Of a DNA stretch of 5,481 nucleotides, positions 1-5,453 are shown piece by piece. The DNA comes from an uncultured Clostridia bacterium (GTDB taxonomy: Bacteria > Bacillota > Clostridia > TANB77 > CAG-508): NCBI GenBank assembly GCA_944393275.1, contig CALXZQ010000073.1:1-5481 (forward strand), written 5' to 3'. The notes beneath the pieces were generated by a model. It was not told the origin of the DNA, did not search any database, and worked only from the letters and a program-made list of their open reading frames with translations. The translations under genes were made by a program, and so were the position numbers. The first letter of the stretch is position 1; each line of letters starts with the position of its first letter.

Positions 1-494
1 TTAAAAGAACCTTTCATATCTTCTAAAAATTCTTTTTCTTCCATAATACCACTTACTTTAACAATTGCTGCAAGCATAGGAGTATTTGGGAAATATTTAC
101 CTAAAGTATCTATTGAAACTTTTCTAGCGTCTATTGTATAAATACCACCTTCATATCCATCTAAGACTTTTTTTAAGTAGTTTATATCTTTTGTTGTGTT
201 AATAACTATAGCGCCATCTTTCTTTAAACCAGCTGTAACAGCTACGGACTCTAATAATGTGTCATCAACAACAACTACGTAATCAGGTTCATAAATATTT
301 GTATGAATAGTAATAGGTGATGAACTTATACGATTATATGCAGTAATTGGAGCACCCATTCTCTCAGGTCCATATTCTGGGAAACCTTGAATGTATTTTC
401 CTGTATTAAAAGCTGCATCAGCAAGTAAAAGAGAAGCTGTTTTAGCACCTTGCCCACCTCTACCGTGCCATCTAATCTCTATCATGTTTTCCAT
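1..494 (-). CDS. porC: 2-oxoacid (pyruvate):ferredoxin oxidoreductase, gamma subunit, 3' end missing
   Basis: This subunit belongs to the multi-chain pyruvate (or related 2-oxoacid):ferredoxin oxidoreductase, a cytoplasmic anaerobic enzyme that converts 2-oxoacid plus CoA to acyl-CoA, CO2 and reduced ferredoxin. The 164 visible residues show the family's N-terminal pattern: IRWHGRGGQGAKTA at 7-20, FPEYGPERMGAP at 38-49, then IYEPDYVVVVDDTLL at 68-81. The family is usually about 180-190 residues, so only a short C-terminal piece should lie beyond the left edge; no stop is present in frame. I chose the ATG at 494 rather than the one at 485 because AAGGAGGT lies 10 bases upstream of the former. 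A separate gamma chain implies that delta, alpha and beta genes may follow outside the window. The family is clear; pyruvate versus another 2-oxoacid cannot be settled from this subunit. It is transcribed divergently from minD. Confidence 0.88.
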   Translation of the reverse strand, partial: MENMIEIRWHGRGGQGAKTASLLLADAAFNTGKYIQGFPEYGPERMGAPITAYNRISSSPITIHTNIYEPDYVVVVDDTLLESVAVTAGLKKDGAIVINTTKDINYLKKVLDGYEGGIYTIDARKVSIDTLGKYFPNTPMLAAIVKVSGIMEEKEFLEDMKGSF

Positions 495-504
495 TTTCTA
501 GACT

Positions 505-512
505 ACCTCCTT
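505..512 (-). promoter_or_regulatory. Ribosome binding site of the porC-like gene
   Basis: On the minus strand this reads AAGGAGGT, a full Shine-Dalgarno match, 10 bases before the ATG at 494. It selects that start over the Met codon at 485, for which the gap would be 19 bases. Confidence 0.8.
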
Positions 513-552
513 AAATTAATGTCAATCAAAAAGATTGCAATTTTACAAATAG

Positions 553-581
553 AGTATATTCTTAAATTATGGCAATGTCAA
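553..581 (-). promoter_or_regulatory. Sigma-A type promoter for the porC-like gene
   Basis: On the minus strand a perfect -35 TTGACA (581-576) is followed by a 17-bp spacer and a -10 TATACT (558-553, five of six consensus bases). Transcription would start near 546, giving a leader of about 50 bases. The leader contains a small dyad, CAATC-AAAAA-GATTG on the plus strand (523-537), too weak to be called a regulator. This is a strong housekeeping-type promoter, as expected for a central metabolic enzyme. It was found by eye only. Confidence 0.7.
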
Positions 582-627
582 GGGAGTAACATAAGACAGA
601 ATAAATAAGTGTTGACAAAAAAAGACT

Positions 628-655
628 TGTAATAAATTTGTAAATTTTTTGTAAT
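628..655 (+). promoter_or_regulatory. Triple direct repeat resembling WalR (YycF) response-regulator boxes
   Basis: Three half-sites, TGTAAT (628-633), TGTAAA (639-644) and TGTAAT (650-655), are separated by exactly 5 bases each, giving 11-bp phasing on one face of the helix. The published WalR/YycF consensus in Bacilli is TGTWAH-N5-TGTWAH, and all three half-sites match it. The array ends 8 bp before a TATAAT (664-669) that has no recognisable -35, and 16 bp before the -35 of the promoter at 672-700. It could therefore activate or repress minD transcription. The match to the motif is direct; that a WalR protein or another OmpR-family regulator binds here is inference, and the high A/T content raises the chance of coincidence. 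Confidence 0.45.
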
Positions 656-671
656 AAAGTCGATATAATCA

Positions 672-700
672 TTGACTTTTTAGTCTATATCATATATTAT
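672..700 (+). promoter_or_regulatory. Sigma-A type promoter for the minD-minE-rodA-dusB operon
   Basis: TTGACT (672-677, five of six bases) is followed by a 17-bp spacer and TATTAT (695-700, five of six). The start would be near 707 with a leader of about 60 bases. The -35 and spacer overlap a perfect short palindrome, GACT-TTTT-AGTC (674-685), that could serve as an operator. An alternative or additional -10, TATAAT at 664-669, lies just upstream but lacks a good -35 at 16-18 bp. Confidence 0.62.
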
Positions 701-728
701 ATTGGTGTCAAATTTTATGTTTAAACAG

Positions 729-747
729 AGTTATTCTAGAAATAACT
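729..747 (+). promoter_or_regulatory. Leader hairpin just before the minD ribosome binding site
   Basis: AGTTATT (729-735) and AATAACT (741-747) form a 7-bp stem with a 5-base loop, CTAGA. Its 3' foot is only 2 bases from AAGGAGG (750-756), the strong minD Shine-Dalgarno, which itself lies 10 bases before the ATG. The hairpin is all A/U except one G-C pair, so it is weak. It has no U-tract and is not a terminator. It may protect the 5' end or tune access to the ribosome site, or be chance. Confidence 0.3.
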
Positions 748-766
748 TCAAGGAGGAATAAAAGTT

Positions 767-1561
767 ATGGGAGAAGTCATAGTTATAACATCAGGTAAAG
801 GGGGAGTAGGAAAAACTACAACAACTGCAAACCTAGGATCTGCTTTAGCATTAGAAGGTAAAAAAGTAGCTTTAGTAGATACTGATATTGGATTACGTAA
901 TTTAGACGTTGTAATGGGATTAGAAAACAGAATCGTTTACGATATAGTAGATGTTGTTGAAAAAAAGTGTAAATTAAGACAAGCTTTAATAAAAGATAAA
1001 AGATTTCAAGAACTTTTCTTATTACCAGCTGCCCAAACAAGAGATAAAAGTGCTATAACAGAAGAACAAATGATAGAATTAATAAAAGATTTAAAAGAAG
1101 AATTTGACTATGTATTAATAGACTGTCCTGCTGGAATAGAGCAAGGATTTAAAAATGCTGTAGCCGGAGCTGACAGAGCTATAGTAGTTACTATGGCAGA
1201 AATTTCAGCTATTAGAGATGCAGATAGAATAATAGGTCTATTAGAATCTTCTCAAATTAAAAATCCACAGTTAGTAGTTAATAAATTAAGACCAGAGATG
1301 GTAAAAAAAGGAAAAATGATGGATGTTGAAGATATAGTTGATCTATTATCAATAGATTTAATTGGGGTTGTACCAGATGATGAATATATTATTACACAAA
1401 CAAATAAAGGAGAACCCGTAATATCAAACAGAAAGGCTCCATCAGGAAAGGCATATATGGAAATCGCAAAAAGAATTCTTGGGGAGAACATAGAAGTAAC
1501 AATACCTGGTAGAGAAAAGGGATTATTAGCTAGAGTGAAAAGATTATTCAAAATAAAATAA
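767..1561 (+). CDS. minD: Septum site-determining ATPase MinD
   Basis: MinD is a membrane-associated ATPase of the ParA/MinD family that, with MinC, blocks FtsZ ring assembly away from midcell and is released from the membrane by MinE. At 264 residues it is of normal length. The deviant Walker A KGGVGKTT is at 11-18 with both signature lysines (K11, K16). Asp40 follows in DTDIGLRNLD (38-47), and Walker B, YVLIDCPAGIE, is at 115-125. The C-terminus, GLLARVKRLFKIK (252-264), is a typical amphipathic membrane-targeting helix. One deviation is VTMAEISAIRDADR at 141-154, where MinD proteins usually have VTTPE; the proline is Ala. The start is fixed by AAGGAGG 10 bases upstream. It is first in the operon, 24 bp before minE. 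minC is not next to it. Confidence 0.97.
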   Translation: MGEVIVITSGKGGVGKTTTTANLGSALALEGKKVALVDTDIGLRNLDVVMGLENRIVYDIVDVVEKKCKLRQALIKDKRFQELFLLPAAQTRDKSAITEEQMIELIKDLKEEFDYVLIDCPAGIEQGFKNAVAGADRAIVVTMAEISAIRDADRIIGLLESSQIKNPQLVVNKLRPEMVKKGKMMDVEDIVDLLSIDLIGVVPDDEYIITQTNKGEPVISNRKAPSGKAYMEIAKRILGENIEVTIPGREKGLLARVKRLFKIK

Positions 1562-1585
1562 TACAAAGTATTTGGAGGAAAAAAA

Positions 1586-2143
1586 ATGTTTGAAGGCATT
1601 GCAAAGTTTTTTAAAAAATTTAAGAAAGCAGAAGAACAAGAAATGAGCTCTAAAGATGCAGCAAAGGAAAGATTACATTTGGTTTTGATGCAAGATAGAG
1701 CTAATGTATCAGCAGATTTTCTTGAATTAATGAAACAAGAAATAATAGAAGTAATTAAAAAATATATAGATGTTGATGAAAATGCAATAGATGTAAGATT
1801 AACTAATAAGACAAATGAAGATGGAACAAATGGAGCTCCGGCTTTGTATGCAAATATTCCAATAATTAGTATAAAAAATGATAAAAAAGCAGAGATAAAA
1901 GGAAACAAAGTAGAATCTGAAGATAAAAAAGAAACAGTAGAAAATAAAGAAGAAGAAAGAAAAGAAACAAAAAATGATTCTGAAGAAGATGAAACAAAAG
2001 AAACCCCTAAAGAAGGTAATGAAAAAGTAAATAATAAAGAAGAAAATAATAAATCTCAAGAAGAAAAAGATAATAATAAAGAGAAAGAAGAACCAAAAGA
2101 ACAAAAAGAAAAGAAAGAAGAAACAGTAAACTCTGAAAGCTAA
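1586..2143 (+). CDS. minE: Cell division topological specificity factor MinE with a long charged C-terminal tail
   Basis: MinE stimulates MinD ATPase and drives MinCD off the membrane, so that division occurs at midcell. Residues 1-14 (MFEGIAKFFKKFKK) form the amphipathic membrane-binding helix. DAAKERLHLVLMQDRA (24-39) is the anti-MinCD segment, matching the AKERLQ..V...R pattern of E. coli MinE. FLELMKQEIIEVIKKYIDVDENAIDVRL (45-72) and ALYANIPI (86-93) give the topological-specificity helix and strands. A normal MinE of about 85-95 residues ends near residue 97. This one goes on for about 88 more residues made almost only of Glu, Lys, Asn, Asp, Ser and Thr, with almost no hydrophobic or aromatic residues, probably disordered. 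The coding strand there (about 1885-2130) is nearly all purine. GGAGG at 1574-1578 supports the start. Confidence 0.93.
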   Translation: MFEGIAKFFKKFKKAEEQEMSSKDAAKERLHLVLMQDRANVSADFLELMKQEIIEVIKKYIDVDENAIDVRLTNKTNEDGTNGAPALYANIPIISIKNDKKAEIKGNKVESEDKKETVENKEEERKETKNDSEEDETKETPKEGNEKVNNKEENNKSQEEKDNNKEKEEPKEQKEKKEETVNSES

Positions 2144-2184
2144 AACAAGGGGATGTTTATAAAATAACATACAGAGGTTAAATG

Positions 2185-3292
2185 ATGAAAAAAAATATTT
2201 TTAAAAATATGGACTGGGGTATACTTATATGCAGTGTCATATTATGTGCCATTGGAATGGTTGCTTTATTTTCAGCTACACAAGAGTCAGGTTATGATAG
2301 TTTGCAAAGACAAGTAATATGGTTTGTGATAAGTATACTTGCAATATTTGTTATAATTTTCATAGACTATGAAACAATTGCTAAAATATCTCCAATCTTT
2401 TATCGGAATTTTTATAATATTGTTAATAGCTGTATTATTTACAGAACCGATAAATGGTGCTACTAGCTGGTTTGATCTTAAAGTATTTAACCTACAACCA
2501 GCGGAATTTGAGAAGATATTTACAATACTGACATTAGCATTATTAATTTGCAAAATCAAATCAAAAGGTAGAAATGAAATAAACAAACCATTAAAACTAT
2601 TATCGATACTTTGTGTCACAGCAGTTCCTTTATTATTAATAATAAAACAACCAGATTATGGAACGGCAGCAGCATATATTGTAGCCACTGTCTTAATGAT
2701 TTTTGTAGCTGGAATAGATAAGAGATATATAATTGGATGTGTGATAATTATTGCTATTGCAGTTCCTGTAGTATATAATTTTGTATTACCTGAACATGCT
2801 AAGACAAGAATAAATGTATTTTTAAATCCCGATTCAGATCCAAGAGGTGCCGGATATAATGTAATACAGTCAAAATTGGCTATTGGTGCCGGAGGACTTA
2901 CTGGAATGGGCATACTTAAGGGAAATCAAACTCAATTAGGTTTTCTATATCCTAAAACTACAGACTTTATATTCTCTGTAATTGGAGAAGAAATGGGATT
3001 TATAATTAGTGCAACCGTGATAATTTTAAATATAGTTCTGATTACAAAAGCAATATATATTTCAAAAACGGCCAAGGACGATCTGGGTTCTTACATAGCC
3101 ATGGGAATTGCAGGAATCTTCATATTCCATACAGTGCAAAATATAGGAATGACGATGGGATTATTACCAATTACTGGTGTACCACTTCCATTTATAAGTT
3201 ATGGGGGAAGTTCTTTATTTACAAACTTTATTTTAATAGGAATCCTTATTAATATAAGTGGAAGAAGACAAAAAGCGATTTTTGTTGAATAA
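2185..3292 (+). pseudogene. rodA: Rod shape-determining glycosyltransferase RodA (SEDS family), interrupted by one frameshift
   Basis: RodA is a polytopic SEDS membrane protein that polymerises lipid II into glycan strands with a class B PBP during side-wall growth. The first frame (from 2185) encodes two membrane segments and IDYETIAKISPIFY, then meets a TAG at 2464-2466. The adjacent frame carries the rest from GGA at 2405: GIFIILLIAVLF, INGATSWFDL, QPAEFEKI, PDYGTAAA, TDFIFSVIGEEMGF (the Asp corresponds to the catalytic Asp of the family) and the full SEDS signature ending PFISYGGSS. Joined, it gives about 370 residues, the usual RodA length. One surplus base, C2404 or a T in the 2398-2401 run, explains the break. 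Everything else is intact, so sequencing error or a very recent mutation is likelier than decay. The second ATG (2185) is preferred over 2182 because GAGGT at 2174-2178 is otherwise too close. RodA is favoured over FtsW by length and by min linkage. Confidence 0.88.
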
Positions 3293-3309
3293 AAGAAAAG
3301 GATAAAACA

Positions 3310-4290
3310 ATGTATATAAAACCATTAAAAATAGGAAATGTAGAATTAAAAAATAATATTTTATTGGCTCCAATGGCAGGTATAACAGATAGAACCTTTA
3401 GAATTATTTGTAAAGAACATGGTGCAGCCTTAGCTACTACCGAAATGGCAAGTAGCAAGGCGATATTTTATGGAGACGAAAAAACAAAAAAATTACTTAA
3501 TATAGAAGATGAACAAAAACCAATAAGTGTTCAAATATTTGGAAGTGACATAGAAGCAATGATATGTGCTACCAAATATGTAAATAATATAGCAGATATT
3601 ATAGATATTAATATGGGGTGTCCTGCTCCAAAAGTTGTAAAAAATGGTGACGGAAGTAAATTATTATTGAACTTAGACTTAGCATATAATATAGTAGAAA
3701 ATGTAGTAAAAAATACGGACAAACCTGTAACTGTAAAAATAAGGAAGGGTTGGGACGAAAACAATATAGTAGCAGTAGAGGCAGCAAAGCTCATAGAAAA
3801 AGCAGGAGCATCAGCAATAACGATTCATGGAAGAACAAGACAAGAATTTTATACTGGAACAGCAGATTTAGAAATAATAAAACAAGTAAAACAAGCAGTA
3901 AATATACCTGTTATTGGAAATGGAGATGTAGTAGACGGACAAACAGCAAAGAAAATGTTTGAATATACAGGAGTAGATGGAATAATGTGCGGAAGGGGAG
4001 CACTTGGAAATCCATGGATTTTTGAACAAATTATATATTTTTTAGAAACAGGAGAAAAACCAAAAGAAATATCTTTAAAAGAAAAACATGAAGTTATAAA
4101 AAAACATTTAAAAATGGAGATAGAAGAAAAGGGCGAATTAGTAGCAATAAGAGAAATGAGAAAACATATTAGCTGGTATCTAAAAAATTTAAAAGACTCT
4201 AGCAGAATGAGAGATAAAATAAATCAAATAGAAACAGAGCCTGAACTACAGGAAGCATTAACGGAATACTTTAATTTAATAAGCATATAA
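3310..4290 (+). CDS. dusB: tRNA-dihydrouridine synthase, DusB type
   Basis: This flavoenzyme reduces specific uridines of tRNA to dihydrouridine using FMN and NADPH in the cytoplasm. The 326 residues match the family's usual length. The FMN-binding TIM-barrel start LLAPMAGITDRTFR is at 18-31. INMGCPAPKV (100-109) holds the catalytic Cys104. TVKIRKGWD (141-149), the HGRTR motif (173-177), GNGDV (203-207) and CGRGALGNPWIF (227-238) supply the substrate and FMN phosphate contacts. The C-terminal helical domain (about 255-326) is complete. It starts 17 bp after the rodA stop with AAAAGG at 3296-3301 as ribosome site and has no obvious promoter of its own, so it is probably read from the min promoter. 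In many bacteria dusB is next to fis or housekeeping genes; linkage to min/rodA gives no functional clue. A Firmicute Dus of this type is sometimes only named Dus. Confidence 0.95.
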   Translation: MYIKPLKIGNVELKNNILLAPMAGITDRTFRIICKEHGAALATTEMASSKAIFYGDEKTKKLLNIEDEQKPISVQIFGSDIEAMICATKYVNNIADIIDINMGCPAPKVVKNGDGSKLLLNLDLAYNIVENVVKNTDKPVTVKIRKGWDENNIVAVEAAKLIEKAGASAITIHGRTRQEFYTGTADLEIIKQVKQAVNIPVIGNGDVVDGQTAKKMFEYTGVDGIMCGRGALGNPWIFEQIIYFLETGEKPKEISLKEKHEVIKKHLKMEIEEKGELVAIREMRKHISWYLKNLKDSSRMRDKINQIETEPELQEALTEYFNLISI

Positions 4291-4294
4291 ATTT

Positions 4295-4326
4295 AAAGAA
4301 TAGATTAATATAATCTATTCTTTTTT
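4295..4326 (+). terminator. Rho-independent terminator after dusB
   Basis: A perfect 13-bp stem, AAAGAATAGATTA (4295-4307) and TAATCTATTCTTT (4311-4323), with a 3-base loop runs into TTTTTT (4321-4326) and a further T-rich stretch to 4331. It begins 4 bases after the dusB stop, so it closes the min-rodA-dusB operon and separates it from the downstream gene. Confidence 0.88.
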
Positions 4327-4337
4327 ATTTTATAGAA

Positions 4338-4343
4338 AAGGGG
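4338..4343 (+). promoter_or_regulatory. Ribosome binding site that sets the start of the GerS/YdcC-like gene
   Basis: AAGGGG at 4338-4343 is 9 bases before ATG 4353 but only 3 bases before the in-frame TTG at 4347. This spacing makes ATG 4353 the likely start and the TTG an artefact. Confidence 0.6.
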
Positions 4344-4352
4344 ATTTTGGTT

Positions 4353-5018
4353 ATGAATAATATTAAACTAAAAAAACTTAAGTATCAAAAAAATCAAAAT
4401 AAAAATAGAATAATTATAATTTCAATAATCATAATTTTAATTTTGATTTTAATTTTATTTAAAATTAATTATAAATCTGAAAATAGTGGGAATAATAAAA
4501 GTAATAAAACATCTAATGAAATAGCAGAATATATTTTAAATATTAGTTCATATAATATAACTGCTGATGTAACAATTGAAAGCAATAAAAATACTAATAA
4601 ATATATACTAAAACAAGAATATTCGAAAGATAACAATTTATCAAGACAAATAGTAGAAGAACCGGAAAACATACAAGGGCTTACAACTACTTTTGAAGGA
4701 GATATACTTAAGATTGAGTATTCTAAAATAGGTTTAACTAAAATATATGAAGATTATAAAGAATTAACAGAAAATCATTTATTATTAGAAACTTTTCTAG
4801 AAGACTATAAAAAGTCCGAGAATAAAAAAATAGAAGAAAAAGATGATGTTATCGAAATGTCTCTAAAATTAAGTGATAATAATAAATATTCAATGTATAA
4901 AAAATTATATATAGATAAAAAGACCTGTAAACCACTAAAATTAGAAGTACAAGATATTAACCAAAAAATAAGAATTTACATATTATATAATGAGATAAAT
5001 ATAAATAGTAAAAATTAA
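4353..5018 (+). CDS. Membrane-anchored protein, probably LolA-like of the GerS/YdcC sporulation group
   Basis: The 221-residue protein has a short Lys-rich cytoplasmic start (KLKKLKYQKNQNKNR), one membrane segment of almost only Ile, Leu and Ser (about residues 20-37), and then an extracytoplasmic domain of about 175 hydrophilic residues. There is no lipobox Cys after the segment, so it is a signal anchor, not a lipoprotein. The outer domain, with NISSYNITADVTIESNKNTN, EPENIQGLTTTFEGD, LEDYKKSE and KKLYIDKKTCKPLKLEV, resembles from memory the LolA-like fold of clostridial GerS and Bacillus YdcC, which act in spore formation or germination. The neighbouring mazF supports this, since ydcC/gerS commonly stands before alr and mazEF. 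Here alr is missing. It follows a terminator directly, so its promoter must overlap the terminator or the end of dusB. The family assignment is moderate; the exact role is unknown. Confidence 0.6.
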   Translation: MNNIKLKKLKYQKNQNKNRIIIISIIIILILILILFKINYKSENSGNNKSNKTSNEIAEYILNISSYNITADVTIESNKNTNKYILKQEYSKDNNLSRQIVEEPENIQGLTTTFEGDILKIEYSKIGLTKIYEDYKELTENHLLLETFLEDYKKSENKKIEEKDDVIEMSLKLSDNNKYSMYKKLYIDKKTCKPLKLEVQDINQKIRIYILYNEININSKN

Positions 5019-5020
5019 AT

Positions 5021-5047
5021 AATAGTCTAGCCAAAACTATTTTCTTT
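5021..5047 (+). terminator. Weak hairpin with U-rich tail between the GerS/YdcC-like gene and mazF
   Basis: AATAGT (5021-5026) pairs with ACTATT (5036-5041) across a 9-base loop and is followed by TTTCTTT. The stem is only 6 bp with one G-C pair, so at best it is a partial terminator that lowers read-through into mazF. No convincing promoter for mazF is seen between it and 5086; the best -35-like element, TTGAAC at 5051-5056, has no good -10 at 16-18 bp. Confidence 0.25.
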
Positions 5048-5086
5048 ATCTTGAACTAATATTTAAAACATTAATCGATAGTTAGT

Positions 5087-5091
5087 GGGAG
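5087..5091 (+). promoter_or_regulatory. Ribosome binding site that sets the mazF start
   Basis: GGGAG is 8 bases before ATG 5100. It overlaps the in-frame GTG codons at 5085 and 5091, so those cannot be the starts it serves. The protein from ATG 5100 also begins where B. subtilis EndoA begins. Confidence 0.6.
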
Positions 5092-5099
5092 TGAAGAAA

Positions 5100-5444
5100 A
5101 TGACAATAAAAAGAGGAGATATGTATTATGCAGACTTAAGTCCAGTAATAGGCTCAGAACAAGGCGGAATAAGACCAGTGCTAATTATACAGAATGATAT
5201 GGGAAATAAATATAGTCCAACTGTAATAGCGGCAGCAATTACATCACAAAAGACAAAAAATAAATTACCCACACATATAGAAATAGATGGGAAAGATTGT
5301 GGGTTAAAAGCAGATTCTATTATTCTAACAGAACAAATAAGAACAATAGATAAAAGTAGATTAAAAGAAAGAATAGGTCATATAGATAATGATGATGTAA
5401 TAAATAAGGTCAATAGTGCCTTAGGAGTTAGCTTCGGTCTATAA
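5100..5444 (+). CDS. mazF: MazF/EndoA-type mRNA interferase (endoribonuclease toxin), no antitoxin gene beside it
   Basis: The 114-residue protein aligns over its whole length, without gaps to about residue 50, with B. subtilis EndoA (NdoA), a ribosome-independent mRNA-cleaving toxin. KRGDMYYADLSPVIGSEQGG is at 4-23, IRPVLIIQND at 24-33, SPTVIAAAIT at 39-48, LPTHIEI at 56-62 and TEQIRTIDKSRL at 77-88. The key catalytic residues known for EndoA, Arg25 and Thr48, are both present, so the enzyme is probably active. EndoA cuts at UACAU; the same specificity is plausible but inferred. In most Firmicutes a ribbon-helix-helix antitoxin gene (mazE/ndoAI) lies directly upstream. Here the 81 bp before the start hold no such gene. 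A 12-bp hairpin follows 9 bases after the stop. Confidence 0.93.
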   Translation: MTIKRGDMYYADLSPVIGSEQGGIRPVLIIQNDMGNKYSPTVIAAAITSQKTKNKLPTHIEIDGKDCGLKADSIILTEQIRTIDKSRLKERIGHIDNDDVINKVNSALGVSFGL

Positions 5445-5453
5445 TAATATTAA

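Noticed and set aside
523..537. Small dyad CAATC-AAAAA-GATTG in the porC leader as riboswitch or attenuator
   Set aside because: A 5-bp stem with no conserved RNA motif or U-tract; too weak to call.
612..638. Third plus-strand promoter from the perfect TTGACA at 612-617
   Set aside because: No acceptable -10 at 16-18 bp; only TAAATT at 15 bp. Left as an isolated -35-like word.
1252..1908. Long minus-strand open frame opposite minD and minE
   Set aside because: It lies fully antisense to two well-recognised genes, has no ribosome site, and its Ser/Phe/Ile-rich translation is what A/T-rich coding DNA gives in reverse.
1900..2130. CRISPR-like or tandem repeat array in the minE tail
   Set aside because: The GAAGAAA and AATAATAAA units are short, irregular and in frame with a charged coding tail; there are no spacers.
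1799..2170. Phe-rich minus-strand frame opposite the minE tail
   Set aside because: It is the complement of a purine-rich Glu/Lys coding stretch; poly-Phe/Ile output is a composition effect.
2369..2404. Separate gene starting at the ATG at 2369 in the second rodA frame
   Set aside because: No Shine-Dalgarno precedes it, the first codons are out-of-frame rodA sequence, and the product would lack the first two membrane segments. It is the downstream half of one frameshifted rodA.
3750..3962. Plus-strand frame inside dusB
   Set aside because: Out-of-frame shadow of dusB with low-complexity Ser/Lys/Asn output and no ribosome site.
4347..4352. TTG start for the GerS/YdcC-like gene
   Set aside because: AAGGGG is only 3 bases upstream of it, while ATG 4353 has a 9-base spacing.
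5085..5099. GTG starts upstream of mazF
   Set aside because: They overlap the ribosome site at 5087-5091, and EndoA homology begins at ATG 5100.
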